Shown here one piece after another: positions 1 to 8,831 of a stretch of 64,000 bases of DNA. The stretch comes from an uncultured Eubacteriales bacterium (GTDB taxonomy: Bacteria; Bacillota; Clostridia; Christensenellales; Aristaeellaceae): assembly GCA_902767565.1 (NCBI GenBank), contig CACXHY010000007.1, positions 50,141 to 114,140 on the forward strand, given 5' to 3'. The notes below the pieces were generated by a model. It saw only the letters and a program-made list of their open reading frames with translations. It did not search any database and was not told the DNA's origin. Position numbers and translations under genes: made by a program. Positions within the stretch are counted from its first letter, which is position 1. Each line of letters begins with the position of its first letter.

Positions 1-136
1 CCTTTATCTGCAGGACAATGGCGACGCATAACGAATCATCTCTTGCGGGAGTCCCCGCGCAAGGGTGTATTGGATGCGCCGGTGACAGGCAATCTATGGC
101 GGGCAGATCCGTTTATCTATCCCATGGGAGGACGTT
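1..136. other. Non-coding left edge
   Basis: No gene is recognised here. A GC-rich stem-loop with a bulge lies at about 42-63 (CTTGCGGG pairing with CCCGC..AAG) but has no T-run after it, so it is not called a terminator. The last bases carry the GGGAGGA ribosome binding site of the methyltransferase gene. Confidence 0.5.
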
Positions 137-928
137 ATGAGCACAAGAAAAGAAATCATCAGCGGATTCTATGATCGGGCTGATGAAGAAAGCAGGCTGC
201 GGAGAAGCAGACACGGACAGCTGGAATACGCTGTGACCATGCACTATATCCACCGTTTTGTTGTCCCCGGATCAAGGGTGCTCGAGATCGGCGCGGGAAC
301 CGGCAGGTACTCTGTCGCGCTGGCAAAAGAAGGATTCCTTGTGACCGCGATGGAACTGGTGGAAAGCAATTATGCCGTCCTGCGGAAAAACAGCATGGGC
401 TTGGACAGCCTTCGGGCGGTTCAGGGGGATGCGACGGATCTGAGCGGGTTTGCGGATCAGGCCTTTGATATGACGCTTGTACTGGGGCCGATGTACCACC
501 TGTATGACAATGATGACATTCATAAGGCAATCGATGAAGCGATCCGCGTGACGAAGAAAAACGGGATCATCTTCTTTGCGTTCATTTCAGTCTTCGGGAT
601 CATGTACGCGAATTATCTTCAGGGCAACTGGTCTGTCGGACAGGAAGAGAACTTTACTAAGGATTATCGGGTACGGCATTTCAAGGAACAACTGTTTACA
701 GGCTACGATGTGGCAGAGTTCGAACGCCTGTTTGAGAAAAAACCGGTGCAATGGATCGCCACCACCGGCACAGACGGGATATTGGAGCCGATCGAAGATC
801 GATCGGACTTCGGGATCACGGATCGGGATTTTCGGGCATTCGTGGACTGGTATCTCGTGTTTTCGGAAAAGCGGGAGCTTTTGGGCAATACCAATCACCT
901 TTTGTATATCTGCCGAAGACTTGACTGA
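137..928 (+). CDS. Class I SAM-dependent methyltransferase
   Basis: A 263-residue cytoplasmic protein with a Rossmann-type methyltransferase core. Motif I is VLEIGAGTGRYS (about residues 46-57), followed by an acidic strand end (MELVE) and a motif IV-like stretch MTLVLGPMYHLYD (about 111-123). This resembles the ubiE/YcgJ-like small-molecule methyltransferases. The ATG follows GGGAGGACGTT, an ideal ribosome binding site. The gene stands alone: the next gene is on the opposite strand, so context does not suggest a substrate. The family is clear but the acceptor is unknown. Confidence 0.85.
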   Translation: MSTRKEIISGFYDRADEESRLRRSRHGQLEYAVTMHYIHRFVVPGSRVLEIGAGTGRYSVALAKEGFLVTAMELVESNYAVLRKNSMGLDSLRAVQGDATDLSGFADQAFDMTLVLGPMYHLYDNDDIHKAIDEAIRVTKKNGIIFFAFISVFGIMYANYLQGNWSVGQEENFTKDYRVRHFKEQLFTGYDVAEFERLFEKKPVQWIATTGTDGILEPIEDRSDFGITDRDFRAFVDWYLVFSEKRELLGNTNHLLYICRRLD

Positions 929-992
929 ATCAGGGATATGCGCAAGGCCGGCGGCAAAACTGCTTCCGCTGTCTTCCGAAACCGTGCGCCAT

Positions 993-1739
993 TCAGGCGC
1001 CTCCCATCAGTTCATCCAGCTTTTCCTTCGTGATGAGGGCGGTCGCTTTCGTGCCGGACAGCTTGATGACTTGGGTCCAGCGGCCGTAGGGTTCGACCGC
1101 CGTGATGCGGTTGAGGTTGACGATATAGCCGCGGTGGCAGCGGAAGAAGTGCACCGGATCCAGCCGGGCCTCCATCTCGCCCAGCGCCTCGTTGGTGATG
1201 TAGCTGCGTCCGCCCTCGCAGATGACCTCCGTCTGCCGGTCCTCCCGCTGCACCAGCAGGATCTCGTCCAGCGGCACAAAGGCCACGCCGTCCCGGTGAC
1301 GGATCATCAGCCGGCCGTCGGTCAGCACCTGAGAGCGCCGCTGTGCCGCGGTCTCCCGACGTTCCCGCTCCAGAAAGCGCTTCCGCACCCGGCGCAGGGT
1401 GTCCAGCACCCGTCGGGTATCCAGCGGCTCGGTCAGATAATCGAAGGCGTGCACCTCAAAGGCGTCAGCCATGGCGCTCTCGTCCGCGGCGGTGAAGATC
1501 AGCACCGTGTCCGGCGCTTCCTCCCGGATCCGTCGGGCGCACTCGGCGGCGGGCGTACCGGGCAGCGCTGCGTCGAGGATCACCACGGGCGGCCGGTGCT
1601 CCGCAAAGCCCCGAAGAAGGGCTTCGCCGTCGGCAGCCTCGCCGCCCAAATCAAAACCTTCGGCCAGGGCGATCAGCCGGGCTTCATTCAGGCGCGCCGC
1701 CTCGTCGGCATGCGCGATGATGACACGGATGGAGTCCAT
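993..1739 (-). CDS. LytTR-type response regulator
   Basis: A 248-residue protein with an N-terminal receiver domain (about 1-120) and a C-terminal LytTR DNA-binding domain (about 145-245; note HFFRCHRGYIVNLNRI, typical of LytTR). The likely phosphoacceptor Asp is present in VVILDAALPG. The conserved switch Lys before the cis-Pro is Glu (YLTEPLD), and the acidic pocket is reduced (AHADEA instead of a DD pair), so phosphorylation may be weak or absent. The start was set at the ATG behind GGGAGAGGATAACC; an upstream in-frame start lacks a site. No histidine kinase is nearby, so this is an orphan regulator, lying downstream of asnA on the same strand. Confidence 0.85.
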   Translation of the reverse strand: MDSIRVIIAHADEAARLNEARLIALAEGFDLGGEAADGEALLRGFAEHRPPVVILDAALPGTPAAECARRIREEAPDTVLIFTAADESAMADAFEVHAFDYLTEPLDTRRVLDTLRRVRKRFLERERRETAAQRRSQVLTDGRLMIRHRDGVAFVPLDEILLVQREDRQTEVICEGGRSYITNEALGEMEARLDPVHFFRCHRGYIVNLNRITAVEPYGRWTQVIKLSGTKATALITKEKLDELMGGA

Positions 1740-1897
1740 GGTTATCCTCTCCCTGTGCCTGCGGACGCGGTACCGCCGGCAGGCAGTGATCATTTGATTA
1801 TTCCCCACACGGCGCCGGAGAACCGAAAGCAGCCGCTTGATGCGCCGTTATCCCGTCTTCCCGTCCGGGAGAAGGGAAACGCCGCGGCCCGGATCAC

Positions 1898-2902
1898 TTA
1901 CAGCAGGTTGATATTGGCTTTGCGGCATGCAGCCGCCATGTCATCCGGCCACAGGGAGGCTTGCACCTCGCCCACGTGCGCCTTGCGCAGGAAGTACACG
2001 CACATGCGGCTCTGGCCGATGCCGCCGCCGATGGTCAGGGGCAGCTCGCCGTTCAGCAGGGCCTTCTGGAAGGGCAGCGCCGCCCGCTCCTCGCAGCCGC
2101 GCTCCTTCAGCTGGCGGCGCAGGCTCTCCGCGTCCACGCGGATGCCCATGGAGGAGACCTCCAGCGAGATGTCCAGCAGGCGGGAATACAGCAGGATGTC
2201 GCCGTTCAAAGCCCAGTCGTCATAGTCCGGAGCGCGCCCGTCGTGGATCTTCCCGGACTTCAGCTTTCCGCCGATGCCCATCAGGAAGACGGCGCCCCAT
2301 TCCCGGGCCGCGGCGTATTCGCGCTGACGGCTGGTTTTCTCCGGCCAGCGGTCCTCCAGCTCCTGGGTGGTGACAAAGGTGATCTCGTCCGGAAGCTCCG
2401 GCTTGATGTGGGGATAGTGGGCACAGACATAGCCCTCGGTCTTCCGGAAGGTCAGGTAGATTTTCCGCACGATCTCCTTCAGGAAGTCAAGATTGCGCTG
2501 TTCCCGGGTGATGATCCGCTCCCAGTCCCACTGGTCCACAAAGATGGAGTGGATGTTGTCCGTCTCCTCATCCCGGCGGATGGCGTTCATGTCGGTGTAA
2601 AGGCCTTCTCCGGGCTGAAAGCCGTAGGTCTTCAGGGCCTGCCGCTTCCATTTGGCCAGGGAGTGGACGATCTCGGCCTGCTGCCGGGTCTCCAGAATGT
2701 CGAAGGAAACCGGGCGCTCCACGCCGTTCAGGTTGTCGTTCAGACCGCTCTCCGGGGTGACCATGATGGGGGCGGAGACACGGGTCAGGTTCAGGGCCCG
2801 GGCCAGCTCCGTCTCAAAAAAGTCCTTGACCAGCTTGATCGCGATCTCCGTGTCCCGCAGGTCCAGCACGGGATTGTACTTTTCGGGAATGATGAGACGC
2901 AT
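1898..2902 (-). CDS. asnA: Aspartate--ammonia ligase (asparagine synthetase A)
   Basis: AsnA makes asparagine from aspartate, ammonia and ATP in the cytoplasm; it is related to class II aminoacyl-tRNA synthetases. The 334-residue product is close to the usual 330. Family signatures include VSAPIMVTPESGLNDN, the NGVERPVSFD stretch, the DQWDWE motif and the C-terminal GGGIGQSR. The ATG two codons inside an in-frame GTG was chosen because GAGGAGGA lies at ideal distance. It starts 20 bases after the CHAP-domain gene and may be cotranscribed with it. Confidence 0.95.
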   Translation of the reverse strand: MRLIIPEKYNPVLDLRDTEIAIKLVKDFFETELARALNLTRVSAPIMVTPESGLNDNLNGVERPVSFDILETRQQAEIVHSLAKWKRQALKTYGFQPGEGLYTDMNAIRRDEETDNIHSIFVDQWDWERIITREQRNLDFLKEIVRKIYLTFRKTEGYVCAHYPHIKPELPDEITFVTTQELEDRWPEKTSRQREYAAAREWGAVFLMGIGGKLKSGKIHDGRAPDYDDWALNGDILLYSRLLDISLEVSSMGIRVDAESLRRQLKERGCEERAALPFQKALLNGELPLTIGGGIGQSRMCVYFLRKAHVGEVQASLWPDDMAAACRKANINLL

Positions 2903-2922
2903 GGGCACTCCTCCTCGTCGGT

Positions 2923-3726
2923 TTATGGGGCGGGGGTCGGCGTCACAGGGCTGTCCAGGTCCACGCTCTCGACCGTGTCGGACGCCTCGTCGGATCCGTA
3001 TTCGTTGGGATCCCAGGGCATCAGGAACATGTTGATATACCAGTCTTTGCCCTGCAGCTTGTAGGAGAAGCTTCTGCTCTCCTCTTCCGTGCGCTCAGCC
3101 TCGGGGATGGCGGACAGGTTCTTCGTCTTCTTTTCGGCATTCCTGTCGTAGTCGTGGACATACATCTTCACGGTGTTGGACATGTTGCCCTCGATGGTGG
3201 TCAGGCGGTATTTGCCGTTGCCCAGATCCTCCACATCGTAGATCAGGCCCACGTGGATCAGTCCCCCGGAGCCCTTCTTGCCATAGACCACGATAAAGCC
3301 CTTCTGGGGGATGTCTGTGACCCGGCGCATCCGCATGTAGCCCGTCAGCAGCTTGCCGACGCCGGCCTCATGCACGTGCACGATGCCGTCCACATCACCG
3401 TCTTCGATCTTGGTCCAGACTTCCTGCGGGATGTCCAGCTGGATCGTCAGCCAGGTGATGAAGCCGCCGCACCAGCCCCACTCGTAGTTATTGCGCCACT
3501 TGGTGTACTTGTTGCTGCGCTTGAGCGCTTTGCCGCCCAGTTCCTCCCACTCGCTGTAGGCCAGGTCCAGCAGCCGCTGAATGGTCTCGGGAACTTCATC
3601 GATCACCTCGGTCGGGATGACCGCAGGGGCGGGGGTGGGGGTGGCCTTGTTCTTCGCGGCCATTGCGGCCGGGCACAGACAGATCAAAGCCAATGACAGC
3701 GCCAGCAGGCGGCGGAAAAACGACAT
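2923..3726 (-). CDS. Secreted CHAP-domain protein (putative peptidoglycan amidase)
   Basis: A 267-residue exported protein. Residues 1-23 form a signal peptide (basic start, LLALSLALICLCP core, cut near AMAA), followed by a TPTPAP linker. A CHAP-like domain follows: WCGGFITW supplies the putative catalytic Cys, GLIHVGLIYD the His, and TTIEGNMS the third polar residue. CHAP domains are NlpC/P60-fold amidases or endopeptidases acting on peptidoglycan. The C-terminus ends in a second Thr-Pro tail. The ATG follows GAGGAGG. The exact bond cleaved cannot be told from sequence. Confidence 0.75.
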   Translation of the reverse strand: MSFFRRLLALSLALICLCPAAMAAKNKATPTPAPAVIPTEVIDEVPETIQRLLDLAYSEWEELGGKALKRSNKYTKWRNNYEWGWCGGFITWLTIQLDIPQEVWTKIEDGDVDGIVHVHEAGVGKLLTGYMRMRRVTDIPQKGFIVVYGKKGSGGLIHVGLIYDVEDLGNGKYRLTTIEGNMSNTVKMYVHDYDRNAEKKTKNLSAIPEAERTEEESRSFSYKLQGKDWYINMFLMPWDPNEYGSDEASDTVESVDLDSPVTPTPAP

Positions 3727-3754
3727 AAACAAGGACCTCCTCTCGGACAGGCGT

Positions 3755-3783
3755 ATCATAGCACCTTTTGGGGCAAGATGGAA
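3755..3783 (-). promoter_or_regulatory. Possible promoter of the CHAP gene
   Basis: On the minus strand a good -10 (TATGAT) is preceded by a weak -35 (TTCCAT) with 17 bases between, about 30 bases upstream of the start codon. The -10 is convincing; the -35 is not. Confidence 0.35.
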
Positions 3784-3818
3784 GGGACGGATTGTTCTTT
3801 TGCTGGCTCCGCTGCATC

Positions 3819-3843
3819 AAAAAGCCTCCCCGGCCGGGGAGGC
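3819..3843 (-). terminator. Rho-independent terminator after the IlvD/Edd gene
   Basis: A perfect 8-bp stem (GCCTCCCC / GGGGAGGC) with a GGCC loop, followed by TTTTT on the minus strand, 13 bases past the stop codon. It ends the long minus-strand run that begins at about 13442. Confidence 0.92.
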
Positions 3844-3856
3844 GGACGGCGGTATC

Positions 3857-5605
3857 TCAGTCAAAGTCCAGATAAGCGCCCTTCATGGGGGAGGCGGCGT
3901 GCTCGCTGAACATGCGCAGCGCACCGGCTTTGTATTTCAGGGGCTTGGGGCGCCAGCCGGCTGCGCGCTCCGCCAGTACAGCCGCGATCTCCTCCGGCGT
4001 GCGCTTTTTCCCGGCGATGCCCACGATCTCCAGCCGCCGGGCTTCCACGTCGATCAGGATCAGGTCACCCTCCTCCACAAGGGCAATGGGTCCGCCGGCC
4101 TGTGCTTCGGGGCTGCAATGTCCGATCACCGGCCCCGTCGACGCCCCGGAGAAGCGCCCGTCGGTGATCAGCGCGATGCTCCTGCCGAGCTCCGGGTCGG
4201 AGGAGATGGCCTCGGAGGTATAGAACATCTCCGGCATGCCGCTGCCCTTCGGCCCCTCGTAACGGATGAAGACCGCGTCGCCGGGCTGCACCCTGTGACG
4301 GAGCACCGCGTCGATGCAGGCCTCCTCGCTGTCGAAGGGGCGGGCGCGCAGCACGGCCCGGAACATCTCCTTCGGACAGGCGGTATGTTTGATGACCGCG
4401 CCGTCCGGAGCCAGGTTTCCTTTGAGGATGGCCACGCTGCCATCCGCGCCCAGGGGCTGATCGTAGGGGCGGATGATATCCTGCCGGGTAAGCGACAGCC
4501 CGCACCGGGCGTTGGCGTCGTCAAGCCACAGCTGACACCGATCGTAGAATCCGTTCCGCTGCAGCTCGTCCAGGTTCTCGCCCAGCGTTTTCCCCGTCAC
4601 GGTCATGGCGTCAAGGTGCAGGAAGGGCCTGATCTCCTCCATGATGGCGGGAACGCCTCCGGCGTAGTAGAAGAACTCTGCGGGCCAGCGTCCGGTGGGG
4701 CGCAGATCCAGCAGGAAGTGAGCGCCCCGGTGCAGGCGGTCGAAGGTATCGCCGTCGATGGCGAGCCCCAGCTCGTGCGCGATGGCCGGCAGGTGCAACA
4801 GCGTGTTGGTGGAGCCGGAGATGGCCGCGTGGACCAGGATCGCGTTCTCCAGGCTGTCCATGGTCACGATATCGGAGGGCTTCAGGCCCGCTTTGGCAAG
4901 CTCCACCGCCTGCTTTCCGGCCCGATAGGCGTAGTCCTCCAGGTCGGGGCTGGTGGCGGGCAACAGGGCGGACCCGGGCAGCGCGAGGCCCAGGGCTTCG
5001 GCCATGATCTGCATGGTGGAGGCGGTGCCGATGAACGAGCAGGCGCCGCAGGAAGGGCACGCATTGCACTTGGCCCAGTTCAGGCGCTCCTCGTCGATCT
5101 CTCCGCGCTCATACTTCGCGCTGTACATGCCCAGCTGGTTCAGGGTCAGCAGCTCCGGACCGGCGTTCATGGTGCCGCCGGGAACCGCCACCGCCGGGAT
5201 GTTCAGGCGGCACATGCCCATGAGGTTGGCGGGCATGCCCTTGTCGCAGCTGGCGATGTATACCCCGCCGTCGAAGGGGGTGGCGCCGCCGTGGATCTCG
5301 ATCATGTCGGCGATGAGCTCCCGGCTGGCCAGGGAGTAGTTGATGCCGTCGGTGCCCTGGCTCTCGCCGTCGCACATATCGGTACAGAAATAGCGGGCGC
5401 CTTTTCCGCCGGCATCCGCGATGCCGCGGCAGGCCGCCGCCACCAGCCGGTCCAGATGGCCGGATCCGGGATGGGAGTCGCCGAAGGTGGACTCCACAAG
5501 GATCTGCGGCTTGGAGAGGTCCTCCTGCTTCCATCCGGTGCCGATGCGCAGGGGATCCAGTTCCGGGGCAAGGGTCCGCATCTTCTGGCTGATGAATTCG
5601 GGCAT
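3857..5605 (-). CDS. IlvD/Edd-family dehydratase (divergent)
   Basis: A 582-residue member of the dihydroxy-acid / 6-phosphogluconate / sugar-acid dehydratase family, which removes water from polyhydroxy acids using an Fe-S cluster. Family marks include SRELIADMIE, SCDKGMPANLMGMCRLNIP, CPSCGACSFIGTASTM with EALGLALPGS, and the C-terminal DGRFSGASTGPVIGH. The first cluster Cys of typical IlvD (PCN-H-L) is replaced by DSHPGSGHL. No ilvBCE genes are nearby; the upstream partner is an ECF-type membrane protein and a rhamnosidase follows further upstream, so a sugar-acid dehydratase is as likely as a valine/isoleucine pathway enzyme. ATG follows AAGGAGG. Confidence 0.8.
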   Translation of the reverse strand: MPEFISQKMRTLAPELDPLRIGTGWKQEDLSKPQILVESTFGDSHPGSGHLDRLVAAACRGIADAGGKGARYFCTDMCDGESQGTDGINYSLASRELIADMIEIHGGATPFDGGVYIASCDKGMPANLMGMCRLNIPAVAVPGGTMNAGPELLTLNQLGMYSAKYERGEIDEERLNWAKCNACPSCGACSFIGTASTMQIMAEALGLALPGSALLPATSPDLEDYAYRAGKQAVELAKAGLKPSDIVTMDSLENAILVHAAISGSTNTLLHLPAIAHELGLAIDGDTFDRLHRGAHFLLDLRPTGRWPAEFFYYAGGVPAIMEEIRPFLHLDAMTVTGKTLGENLDELQRNGFYDRCQLWLDDANARCGLSLTRQDIIRPYDQPLGADGSVAILKGNLAPDGAVIKHTACPKEMFRAVLRARPFDSEEACIDAVLRHRVQPGDAVFIRYEGPKGSGMPEMFYTSEAISSDPELGRSIALITDGRFSGASTGPVIGHCSPEAQAGGPIALVEEGDLILIDVEARRLEIVGIAGKKRTPEEIAAVLAERAAGWRPKPLKYKAGALRMFSEHAASPMKGAYLDFD

Positions 5606-5628
5606 GGCGCAAACCTCCTTGATCTGCC

Positions 5629-6177
5629 TCAGGGCCGGGTGGAGTGGATCATCTGACGAAACCGCTTCTCCAGCTGCATCGGATAGAGCAGCACGATGGC
5701 CAGCACGCCGTTGATGGCGCCCTGGGCTATCTCCCAGGGCAGCTTCGTCATGGCCACGGCAGGCGTGGCATACACGTAAGAGCGGCCGATGGTGTAGCCG
5801 ATCACCATGATCACCGCGCCGACCGCCACCCCGAGGGAGGAGGACAGCATGCGCCGGTCCGGCAGCACGTGATGGGAGATCAGCGAGATGACGACGGCCT
5901 GCAGGCCGTGAGCCGCCAGGGAGACAAACATCGGGGCGGGGTAGAAGAAGAAATCCCCGAGAAAGCTGCCGACGCCGCCCACCAGGAAGGCGGCCAGCGG
6001 ATCCAGGAAGACGGCGGCGATATTGATCACCAGATCGCAGAAATAGAGATGGCCGCCGGGGACAGGGACGCTGAGCACACTCATGCTGAGGAGAATATTC
6101 ATGCCCATCAGCAGGGCAGTCATGGTCAGCCATAAGGGGTTGCCGCGGCGAAGGGGGGAGGAAGGGTGCCGGGTCAT
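5629..6177 (-). CDS. ECF transporter S-component-like membrane protein
   Basis: A 182-residue membrane protein with five to six hydrophobic segments. The region LYFCDLVINIAAVFLDP and the Gly-rich LVGGVGSFLGDFFF resemble substrate-binding S components of ECF vitamin/micronutrient transporters, which work with shared EcfA/EcfT modules encoded elsewhere. The ATG follows GAGGTGATCC; longer in-frame starts run into the promoter region. It ends 23 bases before the IlvD/Edd gene and is likely cotranscribed with it, which suggests, without proof, that it imports a related compound or cofactor. Confidence 0.65.
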   Translation of the reverse strand: MTRHPSSPLRRGNPLWLTMTALLMGMNILLSMSVLSVPVPGGHLYFCDLVINIAAVFLDPLAAFLVGGVGSFLGDFFFYPAPMFVSLAAHGLQAVVISLISHHVLPDRRMLSSSLGVAVGAVIMVIGYTIGRSYVYATPAVAMTKLPWEIAQGAINGVLAIVLLYPMQLEKRFRQMIHSTRP

Positions 6178-6224
6178 GAGGATCACCTCGAAAGACGGAT
6201 TGATCCCACGGATGGGATGGGGGC

Positions 6225-6252
6225 ATTGTAGCAGGAATCCGCCGGATGTCAA
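6225..6252 (-). promoter_or_regulatory. Promoter of the S-component/IlvD-Edd pair
   Basis: Minus-strand TTGACA, 16-base spacer, TACAAT: near-consensus sigma-A promoter about 45 bases upstream of the S-component start. It lets the last two genes of the long run be transcribed separately from the rhamnosidase. Confidence 0.8.
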
Positions 6253-6287
6253 CCGCCCGTTGACGCCTCGCCGATGGCGCCCGGCAT

Positions 6288-8786
6288 TCACGCGGTGAAG
6301 CTGTATTCCCCCGCGGTCAGGACCGTGGGCTCGTAACCCGGGAGGCAAAGCTCGGCCTCACACCCGAAGGGCACGCTGACACGATACCGCCAGGTTCCCT
6401 CCTTCGCGGGCTCCCAAGCTGCCGCCCAGGGGCCGGCGGCGGTCTCCAGCCGCATCTCCAGATGACCGAGACGGACGTCCGGCTTGGGCTCGAGGCGCAC
6501 GCGCCCGCATCCCGGCGTGATCGGCTGAAAGCCCGCCAGGTGCCGGAACATCCAGGCGCAGACGGAACCGTAGGCATAGTGGTTGAGGCTGTTCATGCCG
6601 TTGTCGGCGATCTTCCCGTCGGGACCCAGGCTGTTCCAGCGTTCCCATACGGTGGTGGCGCCCAGGTTCACGGCGTACAGCCAGCCCGGGTATTCCTCGT
6701 TCAGCAGGAGATCCACCGCCTGCCCGTGCCGGTCGAAGCGGCTGAGGATCTCGCAGAGGATCGGTGCGCCGACAAAGCCGGTGGTCAGCTTGCGGCGGGT
6801 CTGCTCAAACAGCCTGTCCCACTGGGCGAGGATCACCTCGGGCCTGGGGGACAGTCCCTCCTCCAGGGCCAGCAGCAGGCCGGTCTGCGTGTTGACGGCA
6901 CAGCGCCCGCCCGGGGTGATGAAGTCCTCCCGGATGCCCTTGAGGATGGAAGAGGCCAGCCAGTCGTAGTGCCCGGCTTCCTCGTTCCGACCGAGGAGCC
7001 GCGCCGTCTCCGCGGTGATGCGGGTGCTCTTCAGCCATGAAGCGTCGGCGATGAAGCCCTCGTCCGTGCCGCCGAGGCGCTCGTCCGGGTCGCGGTCGGG
7101 GTGGTCCAGGGCCAGCCAGTCACCGAAGTGGAACTGACGCCGCCAGCCGTGGTCGCTGCCGTCCACCCGGGCGATGTAGTCGATCCAGGCTTTCATGGCC
7201 GGGTAGTGCTCCCGAAGGATGCTGAGGTCGCCGCTCATGCGCCACACATTCCAGGGAATGACGCAGGTGGCGTCGCCCCACACGCAGCAGCTGTGCCTGT
7301 CTTCGCCAAAGGCCGGCACCACGAAGGGGACCGCGCCGTCGGCGGCGTCCTGCTCGCTGCGCATATCCCGGAGATACTTGCGGTAGAAGGCATAGCAGTC
7401 CCTGAAGAAGCAGGCGGTCTCGCTGAATACGTTGGCATCGCCCGTCCACCCCATGCGCTCATCCCGCTGGGGGCAGTCGGTGGGCACATCCAGGAAGTTG
7501 GAGCGCAGCCCCCACTGGGCATTGGCAATGAGCCGGTTGACCTTCTCGTGCCCGGTGATCAGACTGCCGGTCGGCGCCAGATCGCTGTGAAGCACAAGGG
7601 CCGTGTAATCCTCCTTCTTCAGATCCGGGATGCCCTCTACCTTCACATAGCGGTAGCCGTAGAAGGTGAAGCAGGGCCGGATCTCACGCTCTTCACCGTC
7701 GGCAACATAACGGTATTCCGCCAGAGCCGAGCGCAGATTGCCGCGGTAGAAGCAGCCGTCCTGCAGGACCTCGCCGAATTGAAGACGGATCCGCGTGCCC
7801 TTCGGCTCGCGCACCCGCAGGCGGAAGATGCCCGTGTGGTTCTGCCCCAGGTCGAGCACGGTCTCGCCTTTGGGCGTACGGATCAGCGCCACGGGCCTGA
7901 ATTCCCGCTGGACGCGTACGGGCGGGCTCAGGCGGTCCTCCAGCTTGCCGGGGGCATCGGGAAGAACGGTCACGGCTTCCGGCTCGGTGTCCGGAAGGGT
8001 CTCGTCCCGGTGCTCGCCGTCGTAAATGCCGCTGAAGGTCAGGCGGGAACGGGTCACGAACCAGCGGTCATCCGAGGGAACGCACACGCTTTCCCCGTCG
8101 GCATAGTCCACCCGCATTTCGCAGATCAGCCGCAGATCCCGGCCGTAATAGCCCGGATCCCCCGGGCGTGACCGATGGTGGAAGCGGCCGGAATACCAGC
8201 CCGCGCCGAGCATGATCGTCAGCTCGCCGCCCTGCTTTGCCTGCTCCGTGACGTCGTGGGTGATCACCTGCCGCCAAGCGTTGTAGTTGTTGCAGTAGGG
8301 CGTCATCACCTCGTCGCCGATGCGCTCTCCGTTCCAGGCGGCATCATACAGACCGAGACCGCAGATGTACAGCCGCGCGCGTTTGATCTCCCTGCCGGCT
8401 TCGGGCCGGAAGGTGCGATGGAACACGGGGAGCCGGCCCCCCTCCGCGCAGGTGATCCACCGGCCGGTCCAGGGCTCGTCCCGCTTGCCGGTCTCAAAGG
8501 CGTGGACCGGGCTTTCCGCCTCGTCACCGGCGTCGGTGCGGGCGGCGACGGTCCATGTGTACTCCGTCCGGGGCTTCAGCGGAAGGTCCGCGGCGTACCC
8601 CAGGGGAGAGACGTCGGACGTGAAGCCGGTGTCCAGCAGGCAGACCTCACCCTCGCAGACCCGCAGACGCGCCTGTGTGACGCGGGTGCCCTCCGCCGAC
8701 TCGGCGCGCCATGTGAAAACGGGGCGGTCCAGTGCAAAACCGAGCGGATCGTTCAGATGATCGACCTGGCAGTGTGTGATACGCAT
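6288..8786 (-). CDS. Alpha-L-rhamnosidase (GH78)
   Basis: An 832-residue glycoside hydrolase that would release terminal alpha-L-rhamnose from plant glycosides or polysaccharides. The order of GH78 parts is seen: an N-terminal beta-sandwich (opening MRITHCQVDHLNDPLGFALD), a second sandwich with FHRTFRP and ICGLGLYDAAWNG, the concanavalin-like domain, and the (alpha/alpha)6 catalytic domain carrying DCPQRDERMGWTGDANVFSE with conserved acids. No signal peptide is visible, so it probably acts on imported oligosaccharides or glycosides. ATG follows AAGGAGATCAGCGCT. No rhamnose catabolic genes lie beside it. Confidence 0.9.
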   Translation of the reverse strand: MRITHCQVDHLNDPLGFALDRPVFTWRAESAEGTRVTQARLRVCEGEVCLLDTGFTSDVSPLGYAADLPLKPRTEYTWTVAARTDAGDEAESPVHAFETGKRDEPWTGRWITCAEGGRLPVFHRTFRPEAGREIKRARLYICGLGLYDAAWNGERIGDEVMTPYCNNYNAWRQVITHDVTEQAKQGGELTIMLGAGWYSGRFHHRSRPGDPGYYGRDLRLICEMRVDYADGESVCVPSDDRWFVTRSRLTFSGIYDGEHRDETLPDTEPEAVTVLPDAPGKLEDRLSPPVRVQREFRPVALIRTPKGETVLDLGQNHTGIFRLRVREPKGTRIRLQFGEVLQDGCFYRGNLRSALAEYRYVADGEEREIRPCFTFYGYRYVKVEGIPDLKKEDYTALVLHSDLAPTGSLITGHEKVNRLIANAQWGLRSNFLDVPTDCPQRDERMGWTGDANVFSETACFFRDCYAFYRKYLRDMRSEQDAADGAVPFVVPAFGEDRHSCCVWGDATCVIPWNVWRMSGDLSILREHYPAMKAWIDYIARVDGSDHGWRRQFHFGDWLALDHPDRDPDERLGGTDEGFIADASWLKSTRITAETARLLGRNEEAGHYDWLASSILKGIREDFITPGGRCAVNTQTGLLLALEEGLSPRPEVILAQWDRLFEQTRRKLTTGFVGAPILCEILSRFDRHGQAVDLLLNEEYPGWLYAVNLGATTVWERWNSLGPDGKIADNGMNSLNHYAYGSVCAWMFRHLAGFQPITPGCGRVRLEPKPDVRLGHLEMRLETAAGPWAAAWEPAKEGTWRYRVSVPFGCEAELCLPGYEPTVLTAGEYSFTA

Positions 8787-8831
8787 AGCGCTGATCTCCT
8801 TGTCATCCGGTCGGGCGTCATATCCCGATGC

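Noticed and set aside
42..63. Stem-loop at the left edge as a terminator
   Set aside because: The stem is bulged and no T-run follows on either strand.
576..2225. Long plus-strand open frame opposite the LytTR and asnA genes
   Set aside because: It overlaps the methyltransferase in another frame and is antisense to two clear genes; no motifs.
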